The translations under genes were made by a program, and so were the position numbers. The notes beneath the pieces were generated by a model. It saw only the letters and a program-made list of their open reading frames with translations. It ran no database searches and had not been told where the DNA came from. A DNA stretch of 64,000 nucleotides from Jaapia argillacea MUCL 33604 (taxonomy: Eukaryota > Basidiomycota > Agaricomycetes > Jaapiales > Jaapiaceae). This document shows positions 44,640 through 57,100 of the stretch, one piece after another (position 1 is the first letter of the stretch; the number at the start of each line of letters is the position of its first letter). The stretch covers positions 834,090 through 898,089 of the forward strand of contig KL197710.1 in NCBI GenBank assembly GCA_000697665.1. Direction: 5' to 3'.

Positions 44640-46110
44640 TATGTAAATTATGCAAGCACAGGCTGCTAACCTTCCCTGCCCCTCCCACCCTTGGCATGGA
44701 TCAGGAAACTCGATGCACAAATTCAGCTCTTGCTGAGGACCACTGGTATTTGGATGAAGTTTGTGCCAGTTGATCTCCAACTTGAAGTCTGGAGACATAC
44801 TTATCTGTCTGGGGATTTTGTCTCTTCTGTTCTTCTGGTTGTTCCTTGGCAAAATGTTACTCACCAGACTCTTGATTTGCTATCCACCCCTCCTGAAGCT
44901 TCAGTCCTGGCAGTCAATGATATTGGGTATGTGAATATATGAACCAATTCTTCAAGCTTGTCTGATCTTGCTGATTTCACCTCAGTCACATGGGCAAATC
45001 TCTTCCAGCATAGCACCAGGTGGGAGAGAAACTGCTGCATCTCTGATGGGTTTCACTGTCAGTAACCCCAAGTAGTGTTGTGGTTCAACTTCCTGACAAA
45101 CCCAGGTGACACTCACCCTTGGATTTCCAACTGATGATGGCATTGATCCAGATATTTTCAAGTCGCTCTTTTCTGATTGCCATCTTGGAGCTCCTGATCA
45201 CTCTACCATGCCTGGTGCCTTCTACTAGCTCCCTTGACAATTCATGCACCTCCAACTCTAGAGCTCTGATTCAATAGTGGCTTGTTAATATAATTCATGC
45301 CCTATATGCAGGTATGTTCTTCCCTTCCAACAGATGACCTCCTGCTTGAAACTCCATTTCTGACCCTCAGGTAGACTCATTGTCATCTTGACTTTGTCTC
45401 CTATTGATGGAGGCAATACCAAAATTTCAGGAAATCTGGGAACTGTCATGTGACCATACCTGATACTCTTGATGATGGCCAACTATCATGAACCTCTTAT
45501 TTCTGACTGTGGTCATCCATTTTACCCTTGTGATTGACATTGACTGGAAGTTGGCAATTCCTGTCCATACTCTGGCAACTTAAGTTGCTTTGACTCCTAT
45601 CAAATCTCATGCTTCCCTGGCCACATACAAGCCCTGTCATCATCAGCTACTCTTGCAATCTGGTTGTCTTCTGGTTCTGTCTTGTCAAATATTCAGCCGG
45701 GTCCCAATATATTTGCCATCCAGGTATGTGAACTGGGAACTCTGACTTGTCACCTGGGTCACCTTACTCTGGTCTTTGCTTTCTGAGATCATTACCTGCT
45801 GCTGTGGCCTGCTCTTGCCAATCTGGTTCTGCCTCCCCCCTCACCTATGTAAGGTAGCCTCACTGCTATTTCTAGCACCTTCAAATTCAATTGTGTGTGT
45901 GATTTCTTGTTTCTCCCCACAAGACAACTGATTTGGTGGGTGGAACAATGTTATTCTGAACACTCAGTAGAAGAGCCTTAGTATGTAGTTTGAGGTGAAA
46001 AGAGATTAGCATGTGCACATGAATAGGGTGGAGCAAAAATTTTGATGACAGTGTTCACTTGTCCTGAGGTTACCTCATTTGTCTACTGCATAGTCCCTTT
46101 CCCCCCCCCT
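44640..46110. mobile_element. CpG-depleted repeat relic next to a tRNA gene
   Basis: About 1.47 kb with only about three CpG dinucleotides (near 44710, 45163 and 45698), while flanking sequence has them every 10-20 bases. TG and CA are correspondingly frequent. All frames are broken by stops, although patches such as WMKFVPVDLQLEVWRHTYLS still look protein-like. This is the signature of a cytosine-methylated transposable element that has decayed by C-to-T change. No terminal repeats or target duplication could be seen, so the element class is not assigned. Confidence 0.65.
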
Positions 46111-46120
46111 TTTACTACAT

Positions 46121-46202
46121 GGTGAGATGGCCGAGCGGTCCAAGGCGCCAGACTAAGGATCTGGTCTCTTCGGGGGCGTGGGTTCGAATCCCACTCTCAT
46201 CA
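46121..46202 (+). tRNA. tRNA-Leu (anticodon AAG)
   Basis: A full cloverleaf of 82 nt. The acceptor stem GGTGAGA pairs with TCTCATC and is followed by discriminator A. The anticodon arm CCAGA-CTAAGGA-TCTGG gives anticodon AAG, reading CUU and CUC. The long variable arm (TCTCTTCGGGGGC) and A73 are typical of leucine tRNA. The T arm GTGGGTTCGAATCCCAC is perfect. No intron. A short TTTT tract lies just downstream. Confidence 0.97.
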
Positions 46203-46615
46203 GTGTTTTGCTGCACTTGGTTTGAGCCCGAGAGGTCTAGGTAATCGAAAGATATCAAGCCTAGACTGGTGCAGAGTGAGTATTGGCTTTTGGGGTCGAG
46301 GATTTGATTCAATGGATCTTCCAACTTGATGAAACCATCCTAGATGTCCTTGCCTCCATCCTCCTGTTTTTTCAGATTTTTCTAACCCGAGGAACGAGTG
46401 TCGGGCGCTGACCGAGGCAGCGAGGGATTGTGGTGCAACTGTGGCGCGTGGTGGCGCGTGGTGACAACGTGTGACCCTGTCAATGTTACGTTGCCGTCAC
46501 GTCTTACTCGTGGGGATTGACTTTGGTTTTCTTGCCTCCACTCTGCGATTTGGTATCAAGTTGTTACTTCAAGCACCCCGCCTCCAGATACACATTACTA
46601 TGTGCTAGGATCTCC
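46203..46615. other. Spacer between tRNA-Leu and the RAD5 3' end
   Basis: Just downstream of the tRNA a TTTT tract could end RNA polymerase III transcription. A small direct duplication of GTGGCGCGTG occurs near 46445. No gene is seen. Confidence 0.4.
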
Positions 46616-49600
46616 TCAATCATCCCCGAACATGATCTTCAAATTCTCCACGCTCTCCGAATCTGCGCCACTCTTCCCTCTAAAGGCCTCCTTGACGATC
46701 GCGGTCTTGCGTTTCTGGATTTGAAGAATGCGACCTTCGATCGTGTTCTCTACCTGTCCGGTTTTTAGTCATCGGTGAAACAAAGTGGAATAGCAGGATC
46801 GTACAATAAAATGCTTGACATAAACCGTCTTTTCCTGGCCAATTCGATGTACACGATCGATGGCTAGGATTTCCTTGGTTGAGAATTTACTAGATGCCAC
46901 AAAGCCGATACATACCTTGATTCTCGATTGCGGCGTTCCACCAGCAGTCCATCTAAAATGAGCACGTCAAGTACAGTCAAATGGAACGACAATATCCTCA
47001 CCATGAAAACATGATTCGCCGTCGTGAGCTAAACACCGAATGAGATTCGTGGCATCGTTTAAAAATGACAACTTACGTTCAATCCGACTCCCCCAGCCTT
47101 GAGTGAGACAATCAGTACTTTTGGCTTCCTTGACGGGGCCTTGAACTCGGTGACCGCTTCGCTCCTCTTCTTCACGTTCATGGAACCGTCGAAACGAAAC
47201 CACATGAGTTGTTCTCGTTGAAGGACAACCTCGATGAGGTCAAGAAAACTCGTGAATTGAGAAAATACCACTGCTCTGAAGCAAGGGTCCTGGTCTCGTA
47301 GCCGACCTAAACAGCATTCGGGGTCAGGGGTTGGGTAAGCGCGAAACAAATATCACTGACGGAGGTGCTGCAGCAAAGCTTCTAGCTTGGTCGATGAACG
47401 GAAGTCGTTCCGTCGTAGTGTCACCTGCGGCGCTGAGCTTTGTTGTGAAGATTCTGGATCGGCGCGGCTAGGAACGACCTCGAGAAGTTCACTTTCCTGA
47501 GGAAGAGTGTCATGATTACATAGAACGGAAAGGAGAAGGGATGACCAACCGAGACAGGTCCTTGTGAGCAGGTAGGACATCGACCTTCCGATCCGTTCTC
47601 TGCACAGTTGGCTAGAAATGCCACAATGCAATCTTTGCAGCTACGAAAACGGTAAAAAACTGCCGTATGTCAACAGTCGTGGCTCAAGACGAACCACTGA
47701 TGTAGGCACCGAGGAATTATCATGGGTGCATCCATCACGTCGAAACAAATGGGACATTCGCTATTGCTGTCGCCGAGATTCGTCAACACAGACTCGACGA
47801 ATTCACTACTGTTGTCCATTTCGTTGGTCTCCGAGAATTGCTGTATCAGAGCGTTGACATCCACACTGCCGTCACCTGCGGGGGTTTCATTCCTCTGAGT
47901 AGACAAAACGAGACCAGGGTGCAACACAGCGCGGCGAAGTCTACAGAATTCGTTTAGTGCGCGTCGCAACAGCGGACGATATCTTACCGCATGAGCATTG
48001 CTAGAATGTGGGTGTAGTTCCTGCTAACCAAGCCCTTCGCACTGAGCTGCTCGAAATTACGCTTGGCATCGTTGTATATGGAGTCGTATATCTTTCTTTC
48101 CAGAGGCGAGAACTCAAGCAGCTCCACGTCCACCTTGGGATTTTGTTAGGACTGAGTGTACTGTTGATTGGCACAAGGAACACAAACCTCCTTTTCTGGA
48201 AGCTCCACGATGCGCTTGCCATCGGTGTCCAAGAAGTTTTTCTCGCGACGCAAAAGGACGCTTTCTAAAATCACCTGAACAATTTCTATCGCCTTTGGGT
48301 CGCAATCTAGGAATGGAAGAGTGATGAATCTGCATGGATTTGTGATCAGTTCGCGCGACAAACAAGATCTCAGCACTCACGAGCGGAAGAAAGAGTAAGT
48401 TGACCATGGGGTGAAGCCCAAGAATTTCCTGTGGCCATAAATTAGTGAGCCCTAAATGACAACTACGGACTTGACGAACAGCAGTGAATACAGGTCTTCG
48501 AGTTTATTCACGATTGGTGTTCCTATACGGTAATATGTCAAAGGGCGATCAACAGTGGAGGAGGAGGAGGAGGAGGAGGAGGAGGAGGAGGAGAGGCATA
48601 TCTTACCAGTAACTGCCCACCGCCTCCGTGCTCGTAGTGCACAAACAGCACGAGCCGACTTGCTCTGCCTTGACTTGCAATGATGCGCTTCGTCTAGAAT
48701 GACTCGAAGCCATTCGACTGGGAACGTTGTCAAGAATCCTCGAGGTAGAAGACGCCAACTTACTCTCAAACAGAGGGGAACTGGATTTCTCCCCTTTCGC
48801 GTGTTCTGAAGCAAGCACCCCGTAGGACGTTACGACAACGTCGGTGGCATCTTTGCCCTCTAGAGCGGCTTCCAAGTCAAGCCGATTCTGCCCATGCCAG
48901 ACGAGGACTCTAAGTGTGCCAGGCTTGCTGGATCTTCCAAGCTCGTCAGACCATTGAGAAATCAATGACGTTGGAGCGACGATGAGAGTGGATTTGGGCG
49001 GAGCGGCGGCCTTGGCTACCTGTCGAGAAACGGTCCTGAAAGCCGCATCCAGCCTCAACTGCCGTCGCTTGTTCGGAAGATCCTCCTGAACCCGTCGCTC
49101 TGGCTCGGTTAAATCGGGTTCACGGTTTGTCTGAATTAGAGCCGACAACATTATTGTTTTACCCATTCCCACTAAGCTCGCCATCAATTGATGTATCGGC
49201 GAGGATAGGCGAGACTACTCACTTTCTATGAAAACATCAAGGCAAAAATGACGTTTGGTCAGCATCCCCTTGTACTCCGACGAAGGAAAGATATGTACCG
49301 TCACTTCACGATACCATCAGTCTTGTGCGTGCTACAAGGGAAAATCGAGAATCACGTACGCTAAGATTCCACCTCTGCACTTCCGTTCTGTGGTCGGAAA
49401 CTCCAGGCTTAATTCTCCCGAGAAGGGGCTGAAATAGAACGGTCTCTCATCTGCAGTCAAGTCTATCACACCGTCCTTGGGTTCACCAGGGAATGCATAC
49501 CTAGAATCCAAGTGGGAGGTCACGAAAAGGAAGCATTGGGAACGGACTTACTCGGACCACAGGGGATCCATGGACTTTGATTCTCGAGCCGAAATTGTGC

Positions 49601-51179
49601 CCATCTCCAAAGAATGCATCCATCTAGGGGAGGTAGATTAGCAGAAAGTTGTCGTGTCGTTAGCAATATCACTCACGCAAGAGCTTGCTTCTGATAGCCC
49701 CGTAACGTTAACGAAAATGTGTCTGCAGGCTCCATTTCCTCCATTTTCCGGTCATTTTCCTGTGCCCTGCGAAACTCGTCAGCATCTCAAGGGGGAAGTA
49801 CTTTCAAAGGTGGATATTACTTCTTGTAAATCAAGTTTAGTTGATTCTCAGACAACTCTTCCCCTTCGCCTTCCGCTTCTGCTTCCACTTCTTCGCCGTC
49901 ACCCCCCACTTCGGCTTTCACAGTGCTTTTCGACTTTTCTGGACGTTGTGCCAAATTCCTGATGTCATCGTCGCTCAAACGACTATCGAGATCTTTACCC
50001 GGACGGGATACACTCCCTCGAACGGGCTTGAGTCCGACCATGTCGAACAAACGAAGCAATGACGATTTGCGCTCACGCAAGATCTGTTCATCGAGCGTTT
50101 CTTGCCCTTCATTGAAAATCACCTTCGTCGGCTCTTCCGACGACGCAGCCCGAGGTTTGAACGCTGATGCTCGGATGTAGACGGACAAAGAGACGATGAG
50201 ATCAGCACCAGAGTGGAGAGTGGTGGGGCAATCTATCATCGTGCTTCCCTTGAAGTCGATGATTCCTAGAGCAACAGTTAGAGTATTCCCATGAGAGAGA
50301 GGGAAATCTACCTACCCATTTCGAGTAGCTTAGATACCCAGGAGGCAACTTCCTGAGGCAAACGGCCAAACTCTAAACGTTGCCTCAGGATAAGCTAAAC
50401 ACAATCCGAAGTGCGGAGTTTCACGTACCAAAACCACTCTTATTTGTCAACCGAACAACATCGTTCACCTTTTTCTTCGCCGCTTTAGCTGGTTGTGGTT
50501 TCAACATTGTTGTCAACGACATTTGCTTCTTCCTCTTGTCCTTTCCGTTCGCGCTTGTACCTTTGCCTTTCCCAGTGCTTTTGGTCGACCCGGATGGTTT
50601 GACAAAGGTAGACTTCTCTTCCATATCATCTCTCTCGACTCGGATTTCATCTCCGGACTTGACATAACCTTTTCCTCGCACTGTACTCCATGCGTTCCCG
50701 ACAAGGAAGGAACCGATATATGCTGACTCGAAAGGTGGATCCGCAGAAGATGAGGAAGCAGCAGCAGCAGGAGCCCGAGTAGGGGGTGGAGATAAGCGAC
50801 GCTTCTTGTTAGGAGGCCGGTCATCTTCTCCGGGTGGAGGAGGGGGTGAGGAGCTGGGGATCGAATCTGAGGAAATACTGGTGACGCTGGATGCTCTCGT
50901 CTCTTCCTCTAGGGGAAGAATGTCCATGTCACTGAGGGTATCGAAGTCCTCGGCAGGAACGGATGGAGTCTCGCTTTTGCGAGTGAGTGGGACTCGATCG
51001 ACGGTATGTATGTCTTCATCTTCGGAGTCACTCTGCGCAAAGAATAGTTGCTGCCGCGCTTGTCCTGCCCCAAGGTCGTCGTTATCGCGATCCCGCATTT
51101 CTGCCATTGTCACATCGTCTCCTGTAGGTTCTTCTTCGTCGGAATCCGCAAAGAACAACGACTTTTCAGGGGAATCCAT
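46616..51179 (-). CDS. RAD5: RAD5-type SNF2 helicase/ubiquitin ligase
   Basis: DNA-damage-tolerance enzyme of the Rad5/HLTF type, which polyubiquitinates PCNA and remodels stalled forks. The N-terminal HIRAN domain is visible at [20 protein letters not shown] (near 50720). The SNF2 motor shows GMGKTIML (motif I), [21 protein letters not shown] (motif II) and [20 protein letters not shown]3HC4 RING follows: [20 protein letters not shown] and GRCPTCSQ. The motor ends with [33 protein letters not shown] and [20 protein letters not shown]. The start [17 protein letters not shown] carries one of two FF-acidic motifs. There are many short introns; the one at 48523-48606 holds a GGA/TCC microsatellite. 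It shares a 170-bp upstream region with CCT7. Confidence 0.95.
48557..48593. repeat. (GGA)12 microsatellite inside a RAD5 intron
   Basis: About twelve GGA units on the plus strand (TCC on the coding strand). It lies within the 84-nt intron 48523-48606 that splits the codon for Gly in AVTGTPIVN. As coding sequence it would read as poly-Ser in the middle of the motor, which the flanking conserved residues rule out. Confidence 0.9.
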
Positions 51180-51349
51180 GACGGAGTGGAGGGTGTACAA
51201 CGGCGAACGCGTCAAGTCGCGTCTCCAATAATTCGAGAAGGTCCCACAAGTCATCACAACCGTAAACAGGATGGGACGCGTTTTTGGAAAGATCGAAGAC
51301 GGCAGAAATACTGATTGCCCTCGTACCCTCAAATCATTGAATCTCCAAA
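51180..51349. promoter_or_regulatory. Bidirectional promoter region RAD5/CCT7
   Basis: Only 170 bp separate the divergent start codons of RAD5 (51179, minus) and CCT7 (51350, plus), so the two genes must share or overlap promoter elements. I cannot identify individual factor sites. Confidence 0.6.
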
Positions 51350-53292
51350 ATGCAGCGAGGATTGCCCATGGTATCGTGAACCAGTCTGCGGATTCGAAAG
51401 AGACACTGATTGAGAAATTCTAGCAACCTACTGTTGTCCTCCTCAAAGAGGGAACAGACACATCTCAAGGAACTCCTCAGCTACTTTCCAATATTTCGGC
51501 ATGCCTAGCAGTCGCTGAAACACTTTCGAGCACCCTTGGCCCTAGAGGCATGGACAAGTTAATTGTGAACGAACGAGGAGAGGCCCAAATCACAAATGAC
51601 GGCGCGACGATCTTGAAATTACTTGATATCGTCCATCCCGCAGCCAAGACTCTTGTGGACATCGCTCGTGCCCAAGATGCTGAGGTGGGAGACGGCACAA
51701 CGAGCGTGGTGCTACTGGCTGCGCAGTTCCTTAAGGAAGTTCGTGGTTATATCGAGGAAGGGGTCAGCCCCCATATTATCGTGAAAGGCTTTCGTCGAGC
51801 GTCTCAGCTTGTACGTGCCTTTCCTCTCAGCTACTAACTGTTAAGCTAATCTCCAATTCTCTAGGCCATCGATCGAATCAAAGAGGTACAGACCGTTGTC
51901 GATAAGTCCGATCCTGAGTAAGTGCGACCTTACATCGATTAGAACTTACACTCATAGGTTACCACAGACGCTTCCGATCGCTGCTATTAAAATGTGCATC
52001 GACGTCGATGTCGTCGAAGCTAATTCACTCAGAAAAGCCCTTCTTCTCAAACATGGTCGTCGATGCGGTCCAGTGTCTGGATCAGGATGACCTGGATGAG
52101 TCTCTGATTGGTGTCAAAAAGGTGCCGGGAGGAGGGATGCAAGATTCTCTCCTGATCCGTGGAGTCTCGTTCAAGAAAACCTTCACCTATGCCGGAGCGG
52201 AACAGCAACCGAAGTCATTTACGAATCCCTTGATCCTTTGCCTTAACGTCGAACTGGAACTCAAAGCCGAGAAGGACAATGCCGAAGTTCGGGTCGATCA
52301 CGTTGCAGACTACCAAGCTATCGTCGATGCAGAATGGGAGATCATCTACCGAAAGTTGGATGCAATCGAGAAGACAGGTGCCAAAGTCGTCTTGAGCAAG
52401 CTTCCTATCGGTGATCTGGCTACCCAGTGGTTCGCCGACCGCGATATCTTCTGCGCAGGACGCGTAGCGGCTGGTGATTTACGAAGGGTTGTTGAGGCCG
52501 TCGGCGGGTCCATTCAATCGACGTGTTCAGATATCAAACGAGAATATCTTGGTACTTGCGGAACGTTCGACGAGAGGCAGATTGGCGGGGAGAGGTATAA
52601 CGTCTTCGAGGAATGCCCCAAGGCTAAGACATGCACCCTGGTACTTCGAGGAGGGGCCGAGCAGTTTATTGAGGAGGTGGAGCGGAGTCTACATGATGCG
52701 ATCATGGTTGTGAAACGGGCGGTGAAAAACTCGGAAGTTGTGGCTGGTGGTGGAGCAATTGAGGTTCGTCCTTCATTATCGGGGAGTGCATTCCATCTCA
52801 AATTTCACTTTCCAGATGGAACTTTCGGCGTACATTCGCAAATATGCGTTGTCTATCCCTGGCAAACTGCAACTCATCCTCTCTGCGTTCGCCAAAGCCC
52901 TCGAGATCATTCCTCGCCAAATATGCGACAATGCTGGTCTGGATTCCACTGACATCCTGAATAAACTCCGTATGAAGCACGCAACGGGGCAGAGGTGGTT
53001 CGGCGTGGATGTTGATGGTCCAGAGGGTGTCCGGGACAATATGGAGGCATTCGTATGGGAACCCAGCCTTGTCAAAGTTAACGCTATCAGCAGCGCAACG
53101 GAAGCCGCCTGCTTGATCCTGAGTGTTGATGAGACTGTCCGAAACCCTCAGAGCGAACAGGTGGGTCTTTCTGAACATCTGTATTGCCGTTGTCTAACTC
53201 GTCACATTTAGCCGTCACCTGGACCGAAAGCGCCGCCTGGCGCTGCACAGCGAGCGTTGAGGGGAAGAGGTCGAGGCATGCCCAGGCGGTGA
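51350..53292 (+). CDS. CCT7: Chaperonin TRiC/CCT subunit eta
   Basis: Cytosolic group II chaperonin subunit that folds actin, tubulin and WD40 proteins. The first exon is only seven codons (51350-51370). The rest follows the eta-subunit pattern closely: [58 protein letters not shown] and [17 protein letters not shown] with the ATP-hydrolysis Asp. Then come [53 protein letters not shown] and [18 protein letters not shown]. The end is [12 protein letters not shown] and a short Arg/Gly tail ([13 protein letters not shown]). The splice [15 protein letters not shown] restores frame across a short intron. Assignment to eta is certain on motif order. Confidence 0.97.
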
Positions 53293-53600
53293 ACCATGGG
53301 CGTTTCTGCTGTGATGTAGGGTACTACTTAACCATTGCCTACTGTATAGACAGCTTCGTCGATGATTGTGATTGAGGTGCTTCCGCCTCCGATGGACTTT
53401 TGTCTACTGCCAACCTAATGTTACCGGTCGCCAACTTGTCTGGGTATGCTGTGCTGTTGTCGACGACTTAGCCAATCAAGTTCCCTCTGGAATGTTCAAA
53501 TCTCGGAGCCGGGAGGGCCAGTCATCGCCAAGTTGCCCGGGAGCAAGTCAACGTCGAAGTTCTGAATAAATCTTGACGCTGGGAGAGTGCTGAGAGCCTC
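53293..53600. other. Intergenic CCT7-TatD gene
   Basis: CCT7 3' flank and the likely promoter of the TatD-type gene. Short open frames (53184-53375, 53372-53569) have no likeness to known proteins. Confidence 0.4.
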
Positions 53601-54987
53601 ATGATTCCTGTTATTTGCCCTATCCGATCAACTCTCAGGCTTGCTTCAGTTCGTTCTGCCAGCGCTCCTTGTACTCGTCTATTTGCTACCGTTGTTCCAT
53701 ACCATCCTCGCCGTCCAATGGGTAAAAAGAAGTCCTCGACTCCCTCTGAGGATCACCTGAAACTATCGAATCACCACAGCGCCTCCGAGTCCTCCACCCC
53801 CATTGTGGACACTCACACCCATCTGTCATCCACTTTCAATGCATATCGGAGCAGGTACAAGGAGGCCAAACACTCGACCTTGCTCGAGTTCATGAAAGCG
53901 ATGTACGAGGGCCACAAAGTCGAGGCGATTGTCGATGTCTGGTGCGAAGCTCCAGTGCAGAAGAAGGAGTGGAAAGCGCTCGCCGATTCAGCAATCACTG
54001 AAGAAGGGAGGAATAAAGACTGGGGAGGTATTCAGTATTGGTTCGTAATGGGTTAGTATCCGTTTGCTTTCCAATTTGAATGGAAGGCGTGTCGCTCATC
54101 TTCTGTTAGGTGTTCATCCGTAACGTCTTTCCGTGGTCCGGAGGATTCAAATAACCTGACATAGAACCTTACAGACACGAAGCCAAGCTCTACACCGATG
54201 CAGTGGAGAAAGATATGTACGTTATCCACACTCACCTGGAAGTGTCCATAAACGAACTCCTTCCTTTAACATAGCTTAGAGGCAATGGCGCACCCTCGCT
54301 GTGTCGGCTGGGGCGAAATCGGGCTGGATTACCACTATGACAACTCCCCTCGCGAAACCCAGCAAGAAGTGCTTACTAGACAACTTAGACAGGCTGTTCG
54401 ACTGGGAAAGCCCATCACAATACATACGAGAGAAGCAGAGGAAGATACAGAGAGGATTTTGAAAGCGGAAGTCCCTCGAGACCATAAAGTTAGTTCCTTA
54501 CGGACACTTCATGGACCTCGCCCCTTGCTCATGATTTCCGCCGAAAGATACACGTGCATTGCTTCACTGACTCGCCCGAGTTTGCGTTGCGACTGATGGA
54601 GCACTTTCCAAACCTCTACATTGGCATCACAGGTCAGCTGATATCCTTTCAATCTTCCGTCCTCGCTGATCATGACGGCTTGAAGGTGTCATAACATACA
54701 CCACAAATCTCAACACCGCGGAGCTGATACGACGCCTTGCCTCTTCCTCCTCTTCCCTACGGATTGTCCTGGAAACAGATGCCCCCTACATGATCCCATC
54801 CAATATCTACTCTTCCCTTCCCGCACTCGCCAAAAACGGTGGAGGGAGTCTGAGATTGCCTTTAAGTCATACTGCCATGATTCCTTGGACTGCAGAATTT
54901 GTGGCAGGGGTGGCCGGCGACGGATGGGACACCGAGAAAGTAATGCGCGATGCCAGAGCAAACGCAGGACTGGTTTACGGGGTGTAG
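53601..54987 (+). CDS. TatD-family metal-dependent deoxyribonuclease
   Basis: TatD-type hydrolase (TIM barrel), a metal-dependent DNA exonuclease linked to oxidative DNA repair and apoptotic DNA degradation. Metal ligands are seen in order: IVDTHTHLSS, VGWGEIGLDYHYDNSP (Glu), PITIHTREAEEDT, IHVHCFTDSPEFALRLM and LRIVLETDAPYMIPSN. An Arg/Ser-rich leader before MGKKKSSTPSEDH (TLRLASVRSASAPCTRLFAT) could direct the longer form to mitochondria, with internal Met giving a cytosolic or nuclear form; this is an inference. There are at least five short introns. The protein ends ARANAGLVYGV at 54987. Confidence 0.93.
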
Positions 54988-55250
54988 TCGACGGAGTTCT
55001 CCTTCAATGTATACGTAGAATCGTCTCAACAAACCCCATTTCTCCATAGACTCGATATGTACGAGCAACTTTACCAGAGTTACACGCCCGATCGATAATT
55101 ATCACACCGAAGCCTACAGTGCCCAGATACGACGATGGTAGTCCTGCCGACTATTTCTCAGTCCCCACTCGAGACGCGACAGGTATTCACAAAGAAGATA
55201 TAATAGGTGGGAAATATGGTATTCGAACATGAGGAAAACGGGTACGATAT

Positions 55251-56950
55251 TCAAGCCCATAGTTCCCGTAGAGCTTGTTCCTTCGCCAACTTCTTCTTGG
55301 TCTTAATCTTCGTCCTCCTCTCACCCTCTTTCATTCTCCTCACGCGATCCTGGACATCCAAGAACTTGCCCCCGACATCCTCGAACTGGATGAGAGGTCG
55401 ATATTTACCCCTGCCGCTCTTGGCTATGGTGATGTTGGTAGGGGTGGTCACCGACCAAGGGCGCGCGGCAATTGCACGAAGCACGTCCTACAGCAAGGGA
55501 TCATCAGCACTTTCCGGAGATAGAGGCGGGGGTGTAACGTACGATGGAAGAAACCTTAGGCTCATAGAATAGGACCTCATATCTCGCTCGCCAGTCCTGG
55601 GGCGTGGGTTCCCAAACGGCATCGTTGCCTTTCGCCACCTTATCTGTAATCCCGAGCAGAGCATTATCCGACTTTGCCTTCTCCTTGGTTTCCGCAAACC
55701 TCACAGCGTCGGCACGCGCGCGATCCAAGACACCAGGCAGGGTAGGTTCCTAAGACAATTCATTATCTCAGCGGAGGTAGGCCATAATACGTTCGGAGAC
55801 ATACCTCACCACCCTCTGACACGGTTTCCCAGAACATTCTTTGGTACTTGTCACGAGCTTCGTCGCCTTGGAGCTCGTCGACGACATCGGCTTGATCCAT
55901 GTCCACTCGATCGCCGACTAGAACAGGCGTTTCGACCATACCAAGAATCTTTTGCATACCCGCCAGGAATCCAGTTTGCAAAGGCAGCTCCTGAGTAGGA
56001 AACGTGAAAATTAGAATGTGACGGAAGACTACAACTTGATGGAAAGCGAGTCAGATGGGGTTGAAATCGATTTAACCATACCCCGCAGTGATGTAAGGCA
56101 CAACAGGGGTCGTTCATTTCGCGAATGAATGAAAATCTCATCAAGTAACTGGTGGGCGCATGAAGCATCGTCGTGGAAACGTGCTTACCTTCTACAACAG
56201 AGCCGAGAAGTCACCATGGCGGTCAGGATCAATCAAATCTTATGAAACGGCGGACCTCACCTATAGGAGAGAGGTGTTAGTATATATTTAGAATAGACGA
56301 CGGCAAGAAGAAGGTTCAGAAAGCCATGCATGTAAAATAGTTTTTAACCATGTATTTGGTCTTCAAGACTAATCGATTTGTACTCATCCCAGAAGCGCCC
56401 CGAATGGTGGCAACAAATAATGAACTGACGAAGACTAACCTTTTGCCAATGCGCTTCCAGACCCTTCAGCCTGAGGATAGCGTCGACACGCTTCAAGCTG
56501 AGTCCAAATTTCTGAGAGAGTGCGCGGACACTGTGCTTCTCGGGATCCTCCATGTGCATTTGGTACATTAGATTCCGCACCGCATCAGATATAGGAGGGA
56601 GAGGTTTGAAGGTGGGATTTTGAGGGAAGGGCTACAACTTCGAAGATCAGTGGGGCTCATTTGCCGAAGGGGGTGTGTGGATCGAGGAAGACGAACTCAA
56701 CTCCATCCTTACCAAGCCAAAGGCGAGCTCGATGAGGTTCCTTAAAATCCACGGCTATCTCATTGAGGAATTGTTGATAGGCTTCAAACGGTGGCAGGTG
56801 AACAGGGAAATCGGAGTCCCCAGTACCGTTGTCGGAATCCTGATCGTCCTCGGAAGTTTCTTGGTGCGACGAATACGCCATAGTCCGCGAGGACGAGGCT
56901 GCCCATGTTCGAGCAGCGCGCAGTGGGAAGACCCGCAAGTGGGAGAGCAT
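55251..56950 (-). CDS. Mitochondrial small-subunit ribosomal protein mS45 (Bot1/Mrps35 family)
   Basis: Fungal mitoribosomal protein of the Bot1p family (yeast Mrps35, mS45), needed for mitochondrial translation. The start MLSHLRVFPLRAARTWAASS is a typical mitochondrial leader, so the ATG at 56950 is used rather than an upstream in-frame Met. The family helix-turn region reads HSVRALSQKFGLSLKRVDAI then LRLKGLEAHWQK. Next come LQTGFLAGMQKILGMVE, YQRMFWETVSEGGEEP and RARYEVLFYEPK. The end is strongly basic (RRMKEGERRTKIKTKKKLAK), as expected for an rRNA-contacting tail. Introns are short. It diverges from the EEF2KMT gene 150 bp away. Confidence 0.88.
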
Positions 56951-57100
56951 GCTTCGTGGAAGGATGGTGAAAATTTCAATCCATTTCTGTTTGGTGGTCA
57001 CGTGTGATAGTTTAGGGCAGCCTCGCGTCGACTTCAAATCAGGCTGGTCCTGGATTTGCGCCCGCCGACACTTCATTAGTAGACAGGTTGGGCAGCAGTG

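Noticed and set aside
48452-48814. Poly-Ser tract in the RAD5 motor
   Set aside because: The TCC repeat lies between a good donor and acceptor, and the flanking exons give AVTGTPIVN without it, so it is intronic.
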